Shown: piece by piece, positions 1-7,939 of the stretch | Layout: each line of letters starts with the position of its first letter | How positions within the stretch are numbered: the first letter of the stretch is position 1 | From: JAMIFN01 sp964608575 | GTDB lineage: Bacteria; Pseudomonadota; Gammaproteobacteria; Burkholderiales; Burkholderiaceae_C | Length of the DNA stretch: 35,018 bases | Direction: 5' to 3' | Assembly: GCA_964608575.1 (NCBI GenBank) | Contig: CAZSPW010000003.1 | Location: forward strand, 1 to 35,018 | The notes under the pieces: generated by a model | Databases searched by the model: none | The model's input: only the letters and a program-made list of their open reading frames with translations | What the model was told of the DNA's origin: nothing | Translations under genes and position numbers: made by a program

Positions 1-39
1 GCTGTGCATTATTGTAATTGCGCACTGTCGCCTGCGGCG

Positions 40-67
40 CTAACCATGCGGGCCTTTGTGCGATAAT
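40..67 (+). promoter_or_regulatory. Possible extended -10 promoter for rpmH-rnpA
   Basis: GATAAT at 62-67 is preceded directly by TGC, giving an extended -10 element. A weak -35 (CTAACC, 40-45) lies 16 bp upstream. It would give an rpmH leader of about 185 nt. Bases 1-257 hold no gene I can support, no DnaA box of the TTATCCACA type, and one curiosity: a direct repeat of AGGTACTTA at 176-184 and 188-196. Confidence 0.4.
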
Positions 68-263
68 CGCAGGCTTTTTCCTCGTTGGTGTCAGTCTATT
101 GGGCTGGCATCTATGCGCGCTGCTGCCTGTATAGGGTTTCTGCGCGGGAACCTTGAGAGGACAAGGGGCGGCACTAGGTACTTAATGAGGTACTTATCTA
201 GCCCAGCCTGTAGTTCTCGATATTATTTTTTATCCCTTTTCATTAAAGGAATTCATCATGGCC

Positions 264-398
264 ATGAAACGCACTTACCAACCGTCAAAAACTCGCCGCG
301 CACGCACGCATGGTTTTTTGGTTCGCATGAAAACCAAAGGCGGCCGCGCAGTGATTAATGCGCGTCGCGCCAAAGGTCGCAAACGCTTGGCCGTCTAA
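264..398 (+). CDS. rpmH: 50S ribosomal protein L34
   Basis: This is a small, very basic protein of the large ribosomal subunit. It begins MKRTYQPSKTRR, contains THGFLVRMKTKGGRAVINAR and ends RRAKGRKRLAV, which is the complete 44-residue L34 pattern. The start at 264 matches the family length. An in-frame ATG at 258 would add only Met-Ala, and the ribosome binding site AAAGGA (245-250) is spaced better for it (7 nt rather than 13), so 258 may be the true start. It is the first gene of the rpmH-rnpA-yidD-yidC cluster, with 26 nt to the rnpA reading frame. Identity is secure; only the first two residues are in doubt. Confidence 0.93.
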   Translation: MKRTYQPSKTRRARTHGFLVRMKTKGGRAVINARRAKGRKRLAV

Positions 399-424
399 GG
401 TCAGCCTAGGCTAGGGCTTGGCTC

Positions 425-970
425 TTGGCTTTTTGCGCTTTGACCTTTAGTACACCCACGCCCAGCTGCTCCGCTAGCGAAGTTCTCGCTGGCCTTGCTG
501 CGCCTGTGCTTGTGCCTATTCCTAAGTTTGAAGAGTTTCAAACCGTTATGCGTTCAGGCCAGCGCTATAGCAGTGAGCACTTTATGTTGCACTGCGCTCC
601 GCGTCAGGGGGCTTGTCCAGCTCAGGCGACTGGAGCTGTTGGTGTCAACCGCATAGGCGCATTGCTGCCCAAACGCTGGGCAAAAAAAGCTGTGCGGCGC
701 AATGCGCTACGGCGTCAGATCTATGCCCTAGCGCAGCAAGGTTTACCTGTGCTGGCGCAAGCTATTGGTCAGCCTTTGGATTGTGTCGTGCGCTTGCGCG
801 CGGCTTGGCCTGCAACTGCATTTATTAGTGCTAGTTCACCGGCTTTCAAGCAAAGCGTGGCGGCTGAATTGGCGGCACTATTTGCTTTGGCACAACGCAA
901 AGCGCGGTCTTTTGCGCCAGCTAGTGCGCCACTTCATACAAAGCAGTCAACAGGCGCAGCTAAGGATTAA
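425..970 (+). CDS. rnpA: Ribonuclease P protein component
   Basis: RnpA is the basic protein subunit that helps the RNase P RNA cleave the 5' leader from precursor tRNAs. The conserved RNR signature is visible as KKAVRRNALRRQIYAL, roughly residues 88-103, after GVNRIGALLPKRWAK. Position between rpmH and yidD fits. The gene is divergent: the usual MQRL(K)xxxxF opening is replaced by PIPKFEEFQTVMRSGQRYSS, and there is an Ala/Ser-rich C-terminal tail of about 25 residues. The start is uncertain. The frame opens with TTG at 425, but GTG at 506 or 512 would remove a non-conserved N-terminal stretch and give a length nearer the family norm. The stop at 970 is firm. Confidence 0.85.
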   Translation: MAFCALTFSTPTPSCSASEVLAGLAAPVLVPIPKFEEFQTVMRSGQRYSSEHFMLHCAPRQGACPAQATGAVGVNRIGALLPKRWAKKAVRRNALRRQIYALAQQGLPVLAQAIGQPLDCVVRLRAAWPATAFISASSPAFKQSVAAELAALFALAQRKARSFAPASAPLHTKQSTGAAKD

Positions 971-983
971 GGTCAGCTTCCCT

Positions 984-1292
984 ATGTTGCCCCACTCTGC
1001 CCCTAGCACCCAGTCGCCGCGTCTTCTAGCGCGTGCGCTGATGCTGGCGCTGCGTGCTTATCAGGTTTTTATCAGCCCTAGTCTGGGCAGCAACTGCCGT
1101 TTTACTCCTAGCTGTTCGAGTTATGGCCTGCAGGCCTTGGCACAGCATGGCGCTCTTAAAGGCAGCTATTTAACCGCGCACCGCTTAGGGCGCTGCCACC
1201 CTTGGTGTGCTGGCGGTGAAGACCCCGTTCCTGAACAATGGACGGGGCCACGACTTTTTACCCGTTTTTTCCACGATAAGACCGCACCATGA
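984..1292 (+). CDS. yidD: Membrane protein insertion efficiency factor YidD
   Basis: YidD is a small, membrane-associated protein that assists YidC-dependent insertion of inner-membrane proteins. Family hallmarks are visible: RAYQVFISPSLGSNCRFTPS, then CSSYGLQALAQHG, then GRCHPWCAGGEDPVP. The open frame extends upstream into rnpA, but the ATG at 984, 13 nt after the rnpA stop, gives 102 residues, a sensible size for YidD. An AAGG stretch near 970 may serve as ribosome binding site. Its stop overlaps the yidC start as ATGA (1289-1292), so the two are probably translationally coupled. Confidence 0.93.
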   Translation: MLPHSAPSTQSPRLLARALMLALRAYQVFISPSLGSNCRFTPSCSSYGLQALAQHGALKGSYLTAHRLGRCHPWCAGGEDPVPEQWTGPRLFTRFFHDKTAP

Positions 1293-3073
1293 ACGATATG
1301 CGCCGCTCCATTTTGTGGGTTGTTTTTGCTTTTTCCCTCATCATGCTGTGGGATAAATGGCAGATCCACAATGGCAAATCTGCCACTTTCTTCCCCGATC
1401 CGCAGGCGCAAACTGCCACGCAAACGGCTACTCCTAGCCCTGCCGCCAGTGCGCAAACGGCTGTAGATTTGGGCGTGCCGGCGTCTAGTGCGGCAGCAGC
1501 TATCGACGCTGCTATTCCTGCAGACACCACAGTGGCTGCAAGTGCAGCGATTCCAACATCGGCCAGCGCGCCGGCACAAAGCAATTTGGTGCGTAGCAGC
1601 GATAGTGCGCCTGCAACAGCGCCTGTGCCCCAAGCCAGCGCGCCGATTGTGGTGGAAAGCCAAGACTTGCGCCTGAGCTTTTCTCCCATTGGTGGGCGCT
1701 TGGTGCGCGCTGAGTTACCGCACTACGCAGGCATAGGCGAAAAAGCCAATAGCCCCGCACGGATGGTCTTGTTTGACGAAACCGCAGGAGAGCGCATTTA
1801 TCGCGCCGAAACAGGCCTGACCAATGTGCCGGGCATCAACCACATGACGCCTATGCAGGTGAGTGTCAGCAAAAATGGCACTGATACTTTGGTGCGTTTT
1901 GTTTCGCCTGAAGTGGGCGGCATCAAGATGGTGCAAACCTATACCTTGCCAGCCCAAGGTTATGCCTTAGGGGTGCGCCACGAAGTTTTTAATCAGGGAC
2001 AAGCGGCGATTGCGCCCCAGCTCTATCTGCAGCTCACGCGTGATGGCAACAAGCCGCCTGGGGATTCGATTTTCTATAGCACCTTTACAGGCCCAGCTTT
2101 CTATAGCGCGGAGAAAAAATACCAAAAGGTTGAATTTACTAATATCGACCAAGTCAATGACCCAGATGCCAAGTTTGAGCGCAAAACGGATCAAGGCTAT
2201 GTCGCCATGGTGCAGCACTACTTCGCTAGTGCTTGGCTCCCCGACGATGCAGGCAAAGGCCAAAAAGTAGCGCGCGAGAATTTTGTTAGCAATTTGGGGC
2301 ATAACCTGTATTCGGCTGGTTTGAAAACCCAATTAGCCACCATTGCGCCAGGTCAGCACGCGACTTTTGATAGCCGTTTATTCGTCGGTCCGCAGCAAGA
2401 GGAAATGCTAGAGGCGATTTACCCTGGTTTGGAGGCGGTGAAGGATTACGGCATTTTTACTATTTTTGCCAAACCTTTATTTTTACTGATGACGCTGCTG
2501 CACAGCCTGCTACACAACTGGGGCTGGACGATTGTTGCCCTGGTGGTGGTGCTCAAAGCCGCGCTGTACTGGCTCAACGCCAAAGCCTATGGCAGCATGG
2601 CCAAGATGAAGGCGGTGACACCACGCATCACAGAAATGCGTGAACGCCTGAAAGACAATCCGCAGCAAATGCAAATGGAGATGATGAAAATCTACCGCGA
2701 GGAGAAGGTCAATCCCATAGGCGGTTGTCTGCCGATGTTGATTCAAATCCCAATTTTTATGGGTTTGTATTGGGTGATTTTGTCCTCGGTGGAATTCCGT
2801 GGCGCACCTTGGTTGGGCTGGATTACTGATTTGTCAGCGCGCGATCCTTGGTTTATTTTGCCGCTGTTGATGACGGTCACCAGTTTGCTGCAAGTGTGGC
2901 TCAATCCCACGCCACCCGATCCTATGCAGGCGAAGCTGATGTGGTTTATGCCACTGGCCTTTAGCGTGATGTTCTTCTTCTTCCCATCTGGCTTGGTGCT
3001 CTATTGGCTGTCGAACAATATCTTATCCATCGCCCAGCAATGGGTGATCAATAAACGCTTAGGTGTGAACTAA
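1289..3073 (+). CDS. yidC: Membrane protein insertase YidC
   Basis: YidC inserts and folds inner-membrane proteins, alone or with the Sec translocon. The 594-residue protein shows the Gram-negative layout: an N-terminal membrane segment (about residues 7-22, preceded by MNDMRRS), an Ala/Pro/Thr-rich linker (about 35-110), the large periplasmic P1 domain (about 115-370), and a C-terminal hydrophobic core with five membrane segments (about 395-580). The core includes the cytoplasmic loop KAYGSMAKMKAVTPRI...NPIGGCLPMLIQIPIFMGLY. The linker is somewhat long and low in complexity. It is the last gene of the cluster. mnmE, the common next gene, is missing, and transcription ends in the terminator at 3105. 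Confidence 0.96.
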   Translation: MNDMRRSILWVVFAFSLIMLWDKWQIHNGKSATFFPDPQAQTATQTATPSPAASAQTAVDLGVPASSAAAAIDAAIPADTTVAASAAIPTSASAPAQSNLVRSSDSAPATAPVPQASAPIVVESQDLRLSFSPIGGRLVRAELPHYAGIGEKANSPARMVLFDETAGERIYRAETGLTNVPGINHMTPMQVSVSKNGTDTLVRFVSPEVGGIKMVQTYTLPAQGYALGVRHEVFNQGQAAIAPQLYLQLTRDGNKPPGDSIFYSTFTGPAFYSAEKKYQKVEFTNIDQVNDPDAKFERKTDQGYVAMVQHYFASAWLPDDAGKGQKVARENFVSNLGHNLYSAGLKTQLATIAPGQHATFDSRLFVGPQQEEMLEAIYPGLEAVKDYGIFTIFAKPLFLLMTLLHSLLHNWGWTIVALVVVLKAALYWLNAKAYGSMAKMKAVTPRITEMRERLKDNPQQMQMEMMKIYREEKVNPIGGCLPMLIQIPIFMGLYWVILSSVEFRGAPWLGWITDLSARDPWFILPLLMTVTSLLQVWLNPTPPDPMQAKLMWFMPLAFSVMFFFFPSGLVLYWLSNNILSIAQQWVINKRLGVN

Positions 3074-3104
3074 ACGCACTGGAGGCAGGGCCATACAAAG
3101 CACC

Positions 3105-3137
3105 AAAAAAGCCTTACGATGAAGTAAGGCTTTTTTT
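3105..3137. terminator. Intrinsic terminator after yidC, probably bidirectional
   Basis: AAAAAAGCCTTAC (3105-3117) pairs with GTAAGGCTTTTTTT (3124-3137) across a six-base loop. The T tract follows on the + strand and the A tract on the other side. It can therefore also serve the convergent operon ending at 3188. Confidence 0.9.
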
Positions 3138-3151
3138 GTATTAAATTCGGG

Positions 3152-3190
3152 TTTTATGCCGCCAAAACTGCCTGAGCAGCTATTTTTTTA
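3152..3190 (+). repeat. Dispersed 39-bp repeat, copy A
   Basis: This copy carries the core CTGCCTGAGCAGCTAT followed by a T run. The last 23 bases are identical to copy B (10671-10709, opposite strand), and the first 16 match copies C and D closely. It lies between two convergent operons, and its end overlaps the stop codon of the phosphodiesterase gene (3188-3190). Confidence 0.8.
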
Positions 3191-4009
3191 AGAGTGAATA
3201 ATTTGCCCGCATTGCAAATGGCTGAGCGGATGCGTGGCCAAGATTTGGGCTAAGTCTGCGTGCTGCTTGGCTAAGTGCTGAACTTCTGTTTGAATTTGCT
3301 GCGCTTGTGCAGGCTTGGCATGGGTGAGGTAAATCGGATAGCTGGAATCGGGCGCGATTTGTTGCAGCTCGGCGGCCAAACTGCTGGGTGATAAATGCAA
3401 GGCCGCACGCGCCAAATGGGCTTCTTGATTGCTAAAAGCCGTTTCTAGAACAAGGCCAGCTACGGCGATGTGTTTTAGACGCTGCCACAATTTAGGATTG
3501 GGGCCTGTGTCGCCCGTATAGATAAATGCAGGGGATCCCGCTTGGGCGCGCACCGCATAGCCAACAGCAGGTATAGCGTGCTCGGCTGGTAAGACTTCAA
3601 TCTCATAAGGCAGATCGGAAAAGGCGATGTTCTGCCCTGTTTGTACAGGGATGAGTTCTAGCACGGGTGCTGTGCGTGTAGGCAGTGCCGTGAAATCAGG
3701 CCAAATTTCGCGGTTAAAAATATGTTTGCGCAAGGCGTGTATGGTCGCGGCTAGTCCATATACCCGCACAGGGGGGCGCTGCTGCTGGCTACGGCGAGCC
3801 ATGATAGTGTCTAAAAACAGGGGTAAGGCAGCAATATGATCTAGGTGCGCGTGGGTCAGAAAAATATGATCTATAGCTAACATTTGCTCTAGGCGAAGTT
3901 GTCCTAAACCCGTGCCAGCGTCTAGCGCAATGGCGCTGTCTATCAGAAAGGCGCTGGTATATGCGCCTTGCGCAATCGCGCCAGAGCAACCTAGAACTTG
4001 TATTTGCAT
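3188..4009 (-). CDS. MBL-fold cyclic-nucleotide phosphodiesterase-like hydrolase
   Basis: This metallo-beta-lactamase-fold protein of 273 residues resembles class II 3',5'-cyclic-nucleotide phosphodiesterases. Seen: the metal motif H53-A-H55-L-D57-H58 in THAHLDHIAALPLFLD, further metal-ligand candidates H144 (PAEH), D167 (YTGDTGP) and H230 (LTHAKP), and HLSPSSLA near 205, which resembles the HLTP motif of that class. The class II signature is not perfect: the residues after HLDH are I-A-A-L-P rather than the Gly/Ser pattern. It begins 13 nt after the stop of an adenylate cyclase gene, and AAAAGG serves as its ribosome binding site. The inferred job is hydrolysis of the cAMP made by its neighbour. 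An RNase Z-like or unrelated phosphodiesterase role is possible. No signal peptide is visible, so it is probably cytoplasmic. Confidence 0.78.
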   Translation of the reverse strand: MQIQVLGCSGAIAQGAYTSAFLIDSAIALDAGTGLGQLRLEQMLAIDHIFLTHAHLDHIAALPLFLDTIMARRSQQQRPPVRVYGLAATIHALRKHIFNREIWPDFTALPTRTAPVLELIPVQTGQNIAFSDLPYEIEVLPAEHAIPAVGYAVRAQAGSPAFIYTGDTGPNPKLWQRLKHIAVAGLVLETAFSNQEAHLARAALHLSPSSLAAELQQIAPDSSYPIYLTHAKPAQAQQIQTEVQHLAKQHADLAQILATHPLSHLQCGQIIHS

Positions 4010-4022
4010 GATCGGCGCCTTT

Positions 4023-6332
4023 TCATACCAAAGGCGAGTATTTACTCGGACCCATTACGGCAATTCCTTGCCAATCCTTACTCTGTGGATCACGGCGCAG
4101 CAAGTGTAGGCGTTCAGCGTAAAGAGCGTAAAGCTTAGACTTGGGCCGCTTGCGTGTGAGGTTAAACAATAATAGCTCGGCTTGTTCAATTTGCCCATCG
4201 CGATAGGCTTGAAGAAATTGCCGCCAGGTAGCCAATTCTTGCTGCTTAACTGGATCTAGGGCGTTGCGCCGTGCTACGGGTGTGAAAATACGCTCGGGAG
4301 CTTTTCTGCCCTTGACTTGTACTAAATCCAGCTCTTGCCAAACCCAAATAGGATTGCGGTCTTTGACAGCTTGTGTGGTGATGATATCCACGCCATATAA
4401 ACGGCTAAGTGGCTCAATTCGGGCTGCTAAATTTACCTCATCGCCGATCACTGTGTACGCTTGTCTTAGTTCTGTGCCCATATTGCCTACGCACATATTG
4501 CCTGTATTTAAGGCGATGCTGACGCCCAAGCCGCCTTGGTCTGCCGTCATCAGCTGCGCAGCTTGTAGGTCAGCCTGCACAGCAGGCAAGGATGCGATCA
4601 TGTCGATGGCGCATGCTAAAGCTTGTTCAGCATGTGCTGGCATGTCCATGGGTGCGCCCCAGAAGGCCATGACACAATCGCCTATATATTTGTCTATAGT
4701 GCCGCCGTGTTGGCTGATGGTTTTGGTGAAGTGCCCAAATATCCGGTTGAGCATGGTCTGTACCTGTACGGGGTCTGCGCCCTCGGCAATTTTGGTAAAG
4801 CCGCGTAAATCACAGAACATCACGGTCAGGTCGCGATTGCGCGCTTGCATACTGTAGTGCTTTGGATCTAAGAGCATCTGGTCTACCAACTCAGACGGTA
4901 CATAGCTGCCGAACAGCTTGGCTAAATCGCGTTTAGATCGATTGGTAACAAAGTAACCGTAGCCTAAGTGCAGTAGCAGTGTGCTCACAATCAGTAGCAA
5001 TAAGGACGCGATCGGTAGCACCAAGTGCGCAGTCAAATACAGCCAAGTATTTAGGCCGATGACAAATGCTAGTAAAACAACGCAGAAGACGATGCTGCGT
5101 GTAAGGCTGAGCACGGGCAGGAAAGCCAGCAATAAGCAGCTAATCAGTATCAGCAGAAACAACTCATAGCCCAAGGCGTAATCTGGGCGCACAGGGATAT
5201 TGCCCTCTAAGAAGCCGGCTAAAACATTAGCGTGCACCTCCACCCCTGGATAAGCATCGCCCACGGGTGTAGTACGCAAATCGAGTAAGCCTGGCGCGGT
5301 AGTGCCCAGCAGAACCAATTTGTTTTTCAAACTGGCGCTTGGTGTGCGTTCTTTGAGGATGTCGCTGGCAGAAAAGTAGGCAAAAGAACCGCCCTCTGGG
5401 CCACCAAGCCCGCGAAATGGGACGGTAGTGGCCACTTGGTCATCGACAGGAATGCTGGCCTTGCGGCCTTGAGGGTAGTTCAATTCAATATGCGTGAGGT
5501 GCTGGTATTTACGCCCTAAAAATCGTTCTTTTGGAAATACAGCTTGTACTTTAGGCTGGCCAGAGGCCAAGCGCAGCATCGCCAGGGGTAGGGATTGGTA
5601 GTACTGGCCATCGTATTCGGCCACCAGCGGCATGGTGCGCACCACACCATCGCCTGAATTCAGGGCGTTAAAAAAACCGGCGCTGGGCGCGGCTTGTGCA
5701 AAAAGTGCTAAGTTCGCACCATAACCGTTCCAAGTGCTGATGCGGATCCGGCGATTTTGCATGTCTGCAGAGGTGAAAACGGGGGCTGGTAATTGGCCAT
5801 TTTTCTCACCTTGACGATCGCTGGTGAAGTAATACCCCAACACCACAGGGTAACGCGCGAGTGCTTGTGCAAATTGGGCATCCCAATCCAATTGTGGGCG
5901 CAGTTGCTGTACGCGTGCGACAAATGCCTCTTGGTCAGCTAATTCACCTTGTGCTAGCTTTTCCAGCATAGCAAGGCCTGAACTGGTATCGCTTTCGGCC
6001 AAGACCATATCAATGCCCAAAACAGCAGCGCCTTGCTGCTCAAAGATAGCTTGTAGTAAGCGCAGCATTTCTTGCCGTGACCAAGGCCAGCGGCCAATTT
6101 CGGCTAGGCTTTTCTCGTCAATATCGACAATCACAACATCGTCAGACTGCGTTTGTGGCATGGTCAAGCGCAGGCGTACATCGCTGTAATAATGGTCTAA
6201 AGTTTGCAGGCTATGGGGCGTTAGTATTTGGGCGGCCTGCAAAAGCAGCAAGAACAACGGCAGGCACAAAAACAAAATGCGCAACCATTGGCGGCGCATT
6301 TTGCGTAAATAAGATCGGCACAAAGGTCGCAC
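4023..6332 (-). CDS. CHASE2-domain class III adenylate cyclase
   Basis: This 769-residue membrane sensor is predicted to make cAMP. It has an N-terminal membrane segment (about 18-38), an extracytoplasmic CHASE2 domain (about 42-385, with VVIVDIDEKSLAEIGRWPWS and KLVLLGTTAPGLLDLRTTPV), three closely spaced membrane segments (about 388-408, 413-434, 437-461), then a class III cyclase domain (about 498-685). Catalytic residues are intact: metal-binding D508 (FCD) and D552 (IGD), N634 and R638 (VNLAAR). The base-selecting pair is K548 (DKYIGD) and T627 (AYTVIGD), which predicts ATP rather than GTP. Start: GTG at 6332; an in-frame ATG at 6299 is an alternative, and neither has a clear ribosome binding site. 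It sits between the FHA gene (64 nt away) and the phosphodiesterase gene. Confidence 0.92.
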   Translation of the reverse strand: MRPLCRSYLRKMRRQWLRILFLCLPLFLLLLQAAQILTPHSLQTLDHYYSDVRLRLTMPQTQSDDVVIVDIDEKSLAEIGRWPWSRQEMLRLLQAIFEQQGAAVLGIDMVLAESDTSSGLAMLEKLAQGELADQEAFVARVQQLRPQLDWDAQFAQALARYPVVLGYYFTSDRQGEKNGQLPAPVFTSADMQNRRIRISTWNGYGANLALFAQAAPSAGFFNALNSGDGVVRTMPLVAEYDGQYYQSLPLAMLRLASGQPKVQAVFPKERFLGRKYQHLTHIELNYPQGRKASIPVDDQVATTVPFRGLGGPEGGSFAYFSASDILKERTPSASLKNKLVLLGTTAPGLLDLRTTPVGDAYPGVEVHANVLAGFLEGNIPVRPDYALGYELFLLILISCLLLAFLPVLSLTRSIVFCVVLLAFVIGLNTWLYLTAHLVLPIASLLLLIVSTLLLHLGYGYFVTNRSKRDLAKLFGSYVPSELVDQMLLDPKHYSMQARNRDLTVMFCDLRGFTKIAEGADPVQVQTMLNRIFGHFTKTISQHGGTIDKYIGDCVMAFWGAPMDMPAHAEQALACAIDMIASLPAVQADLQAAQLMTADQGGLGVSIALNTGNMCVGNMGTELRQAYTVIGDEVNLAARIEPLSRLYGVDIITTQAVKDRNPIWVWQELDLVQVKGRKAPERIFTPVARRNALDPVKQQELATWRQFLQAYRDGQIEQAELLLFNLTRKRPKSKLYALYAERLHLLRRDPQSKDWQGIAVMGPSKYSPLV

Positions 6333-6396
6333 TTATGGTTTTTGGCTTGGAGTTATTGCTTGCGCATCTGTATGTGGCAGCTGGCAAGCGCGCGCA

Positions 6397-7020
6397 TTAT
6401 TCAATGTGGAACTGCATAGTCGTGCCAGCTAACTCCAAAGTGTCGCCAGATTTGAGGGGCTCAGGTTCATTGCCGATGGCGTTACCGTTCAGCAGGGTTT
6501 GACCATCACCATCTACATGTGCCACAACATAGCCGCTGATGCGTTTGGTAATCGCTGCTACAGCGATACCAGGTTTGCCTATGGTGGTAACAACTTTGGT
6601 GAGCGCAACATCGCGCCCCGCTGCGCTGCCAGAAGTAACACGGATGACAGCGTTGCCTGCGGGGGCTGTAGCAGGTGCTGCTGCGGCCGAACCTGGGCGC
6701 ATGATCATGGTGGCATCGTAATTGTTGGCAGGCTCATCGCCAATGAACTTGATTTTGTATTTGCCAATTTCAAGGATGTCGCCATTGTGCAGGCGCTCGC
6801 GTTTAAGCGACTTGCTATTGAGGTATGAGCCATTCGTGCTGTTTAAGTCTTCAGCAAAAAATACGCCTTCGCTACGAATCAAGGCGGCGTGTTCACCGCT
6901 AACGGCTAAATTGTCGATAACTACATCGTTGTAAGGACGCCGACCAATACTGGTACGCTCCTTAGTGAGCTCGACCTCGCGGATGACCACGCCGTCTATT
7001 GAAACAATAAGTTTTGCCAT
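6397..7020 (-). CDS. FHA-domain protein, tandem FHA (second degenerate)
   Basis: FHA domains bind phosphothreonine peptides, so this 207-residue cytoplasmic protein is the likely reader of the neighbouring kinase. FHA-1 (about residues 22-95) has every hallmark: SIGRRPYNDVVI, SGEHAAL, DLNSTNGSYLN. An Ala/Pro-rich linker follows and includes YDATMIMRPG, whose Thr is a candidate kinase site. FHA-2 (about 125-205) keeps the strand pattern (TTIGKPG, LLNGNAIG, LKSGDTLEL) but has lost the Arg of GR, the SxxH motif and the NxTNG turn, so it probably does not bind phosphothreonine. It is encoded between the PP2C gene (85 nt) and the cyclase gene (64 nt), with only a weak ribosome binding site. Confidence 0.9.
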   Translation of the reverse strand: MAKLIVSIDGVVIREVELTKERTSIGRRPYNDVVIDNLAVSGEHAALIRSEGVFFAEDLNSTNGSYLNSKSLKRERLHNGDILEIGKYKIKFIGDEPANNYDATMIMRPGSAAAAPATAPAGNAVIRVTSGSAAGRDVALTKVVTTIGKPGIAVAAITKRISGYVVAHVDGDGQTLLNGNAIGNEPEPLKSGDTLELAGTTMQFHIE

Positions 7021-7105
7021 GATGAGTCTCGCTGTCTTGTGTCTTGTATCGGGTGTAGCAAAGGGCAGATGCTATAGGTGCTGTGCCACGGGGCGTGGGT
7101 GGAAT

Positions 7106-7906
7106 TTATTTTTTAGAAAACAATTTTCCCAATTGCATTGCTAAGCCCGATCTCTCAGATCCTGGGTGGGCTTGTATGAGCAGTACCGAGATATTATCCC
7201 TGCCGCCTGCTGCGTTGGCAGCATCGATCAAAGTCTGGGCGCGCGAAGTTAAAGAAATGTTGTGATTTCTCAACACCTGTAGCATAGCTTCGGTACTGAT
7301 CATGTCTGATAAACCATCAGAGCAAAAAAGATAGATATCACCGGCTTCGATTGCATGCTCATGGATTTCGGTGTCAACGAAAGGGCCTACGCCCACTGCG
7401 CGCGTGACCAAATTTTTATTGGCTGCAAAAGGCGCTTGTTCAGGTGTGATCAAACCTGCGTCAATTTGCTCTTGCAGCATGGAGTGATCTTTCGTGATTT
7501 GGCTCAGGGTGTCATCTCGCAGTAAATAGGCGCGGGAGTCACCAATATGCCCCAAAATCAGATAGTCCTGCTGTAAAACACCAACGATTAAGGTCGTTCC
7601 CATCCCTTGGTAGCTTGGATTGGTGTTGGCTGCATTGAATACCGATAAATTGGCATTGCCTACGCAAATGGATATGGCTCGCTTAATGTCTGCTAAGTTA
7701 GGCTTTTTGCCTGCTTGCTGTACCCAGCGGCTCAGTTCAGAGTTGAGGAAGGCGGTTGTCATGCCGCTGGCTACTTCGCCTGCGTTATAGCCCCCCATGC
7801 CGTCGGCCAGTACGGCTACGCCCGTTTCAATGGTGTAAGCGACGGAGTCTTCATTGTTTTGGCGCATACGCCCCACATCCGTTAGGGCCGCAAATTCATA
7901 CTTCAT
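7106..7906 (-). CDS. PP2C-family Ser/Thr protein phosphatase (Stp/PrpC-like)
   Basis: This is a metal-dependent protein phosphatase of 266 residues, about the usual size for the bacterial Stp1/PrpC group, with no membrane segment. The ordered PP2C motifs are all present: DVGRMRQNNEDS (metal D20), VLADGMGGYNAGEVAS (D35), GMGTTL, GHIGDSRAYLLRD, ITKDHS, NLVTRAVG, FCSDGLSDM (D197) and GGRDNISVLLI (D237). It is expected to remove phosphate from the adjacent kinase, from the FHA protein or from shared targets, as in other bacterial kinase-phosphatase pairs. It lies 33 nt after the kinase stop. No strong ribosome binding site is visible upstream of the ATG, which hints at translational coupling. Confidence 0.95.
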   Translation of the reverse strand: MKYEFAALTDVGRMRQNNEDSVAYTIETGVAVLADGMGGYNAGEVASGMTTAFLNSELSRWVQQAGKKPNLADIKRAISICVGNANLSVFNAANTNPSYQGMGTTLIVGVLQQDYLILGHIGDSRAYLLRDDTLSQITKDHSMLQEQIDAGLITPEQAPFAANKNLVTRAVGVGPFVDTEIHEHAIEAGDIYLFCSDGLSDMISTEAMLQVLRNHNISLTSRAQTLIDAANAAGGRDNISVLLIQAHPGSERSGLAMQLGKLFSKK

Positions 7907-7939
7907 ATATTCAAAGTGTTAGGGCGGGGTGGGGTGGGT

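Noticed and set aside
1..257. Possible replication origin beside rpmH
   Set aside because: No DnaA boxes, no AT-rich unwinding tract and no dnaA are in the window; closeness of rpmH to oriC alone is not evidence here.
765..983. Upstream extension of YidD inside rnpA
   Set aside because: YidD proteins are about 70-110 residues; the ATG at 984 gives the family start and leaves rnpA intact.
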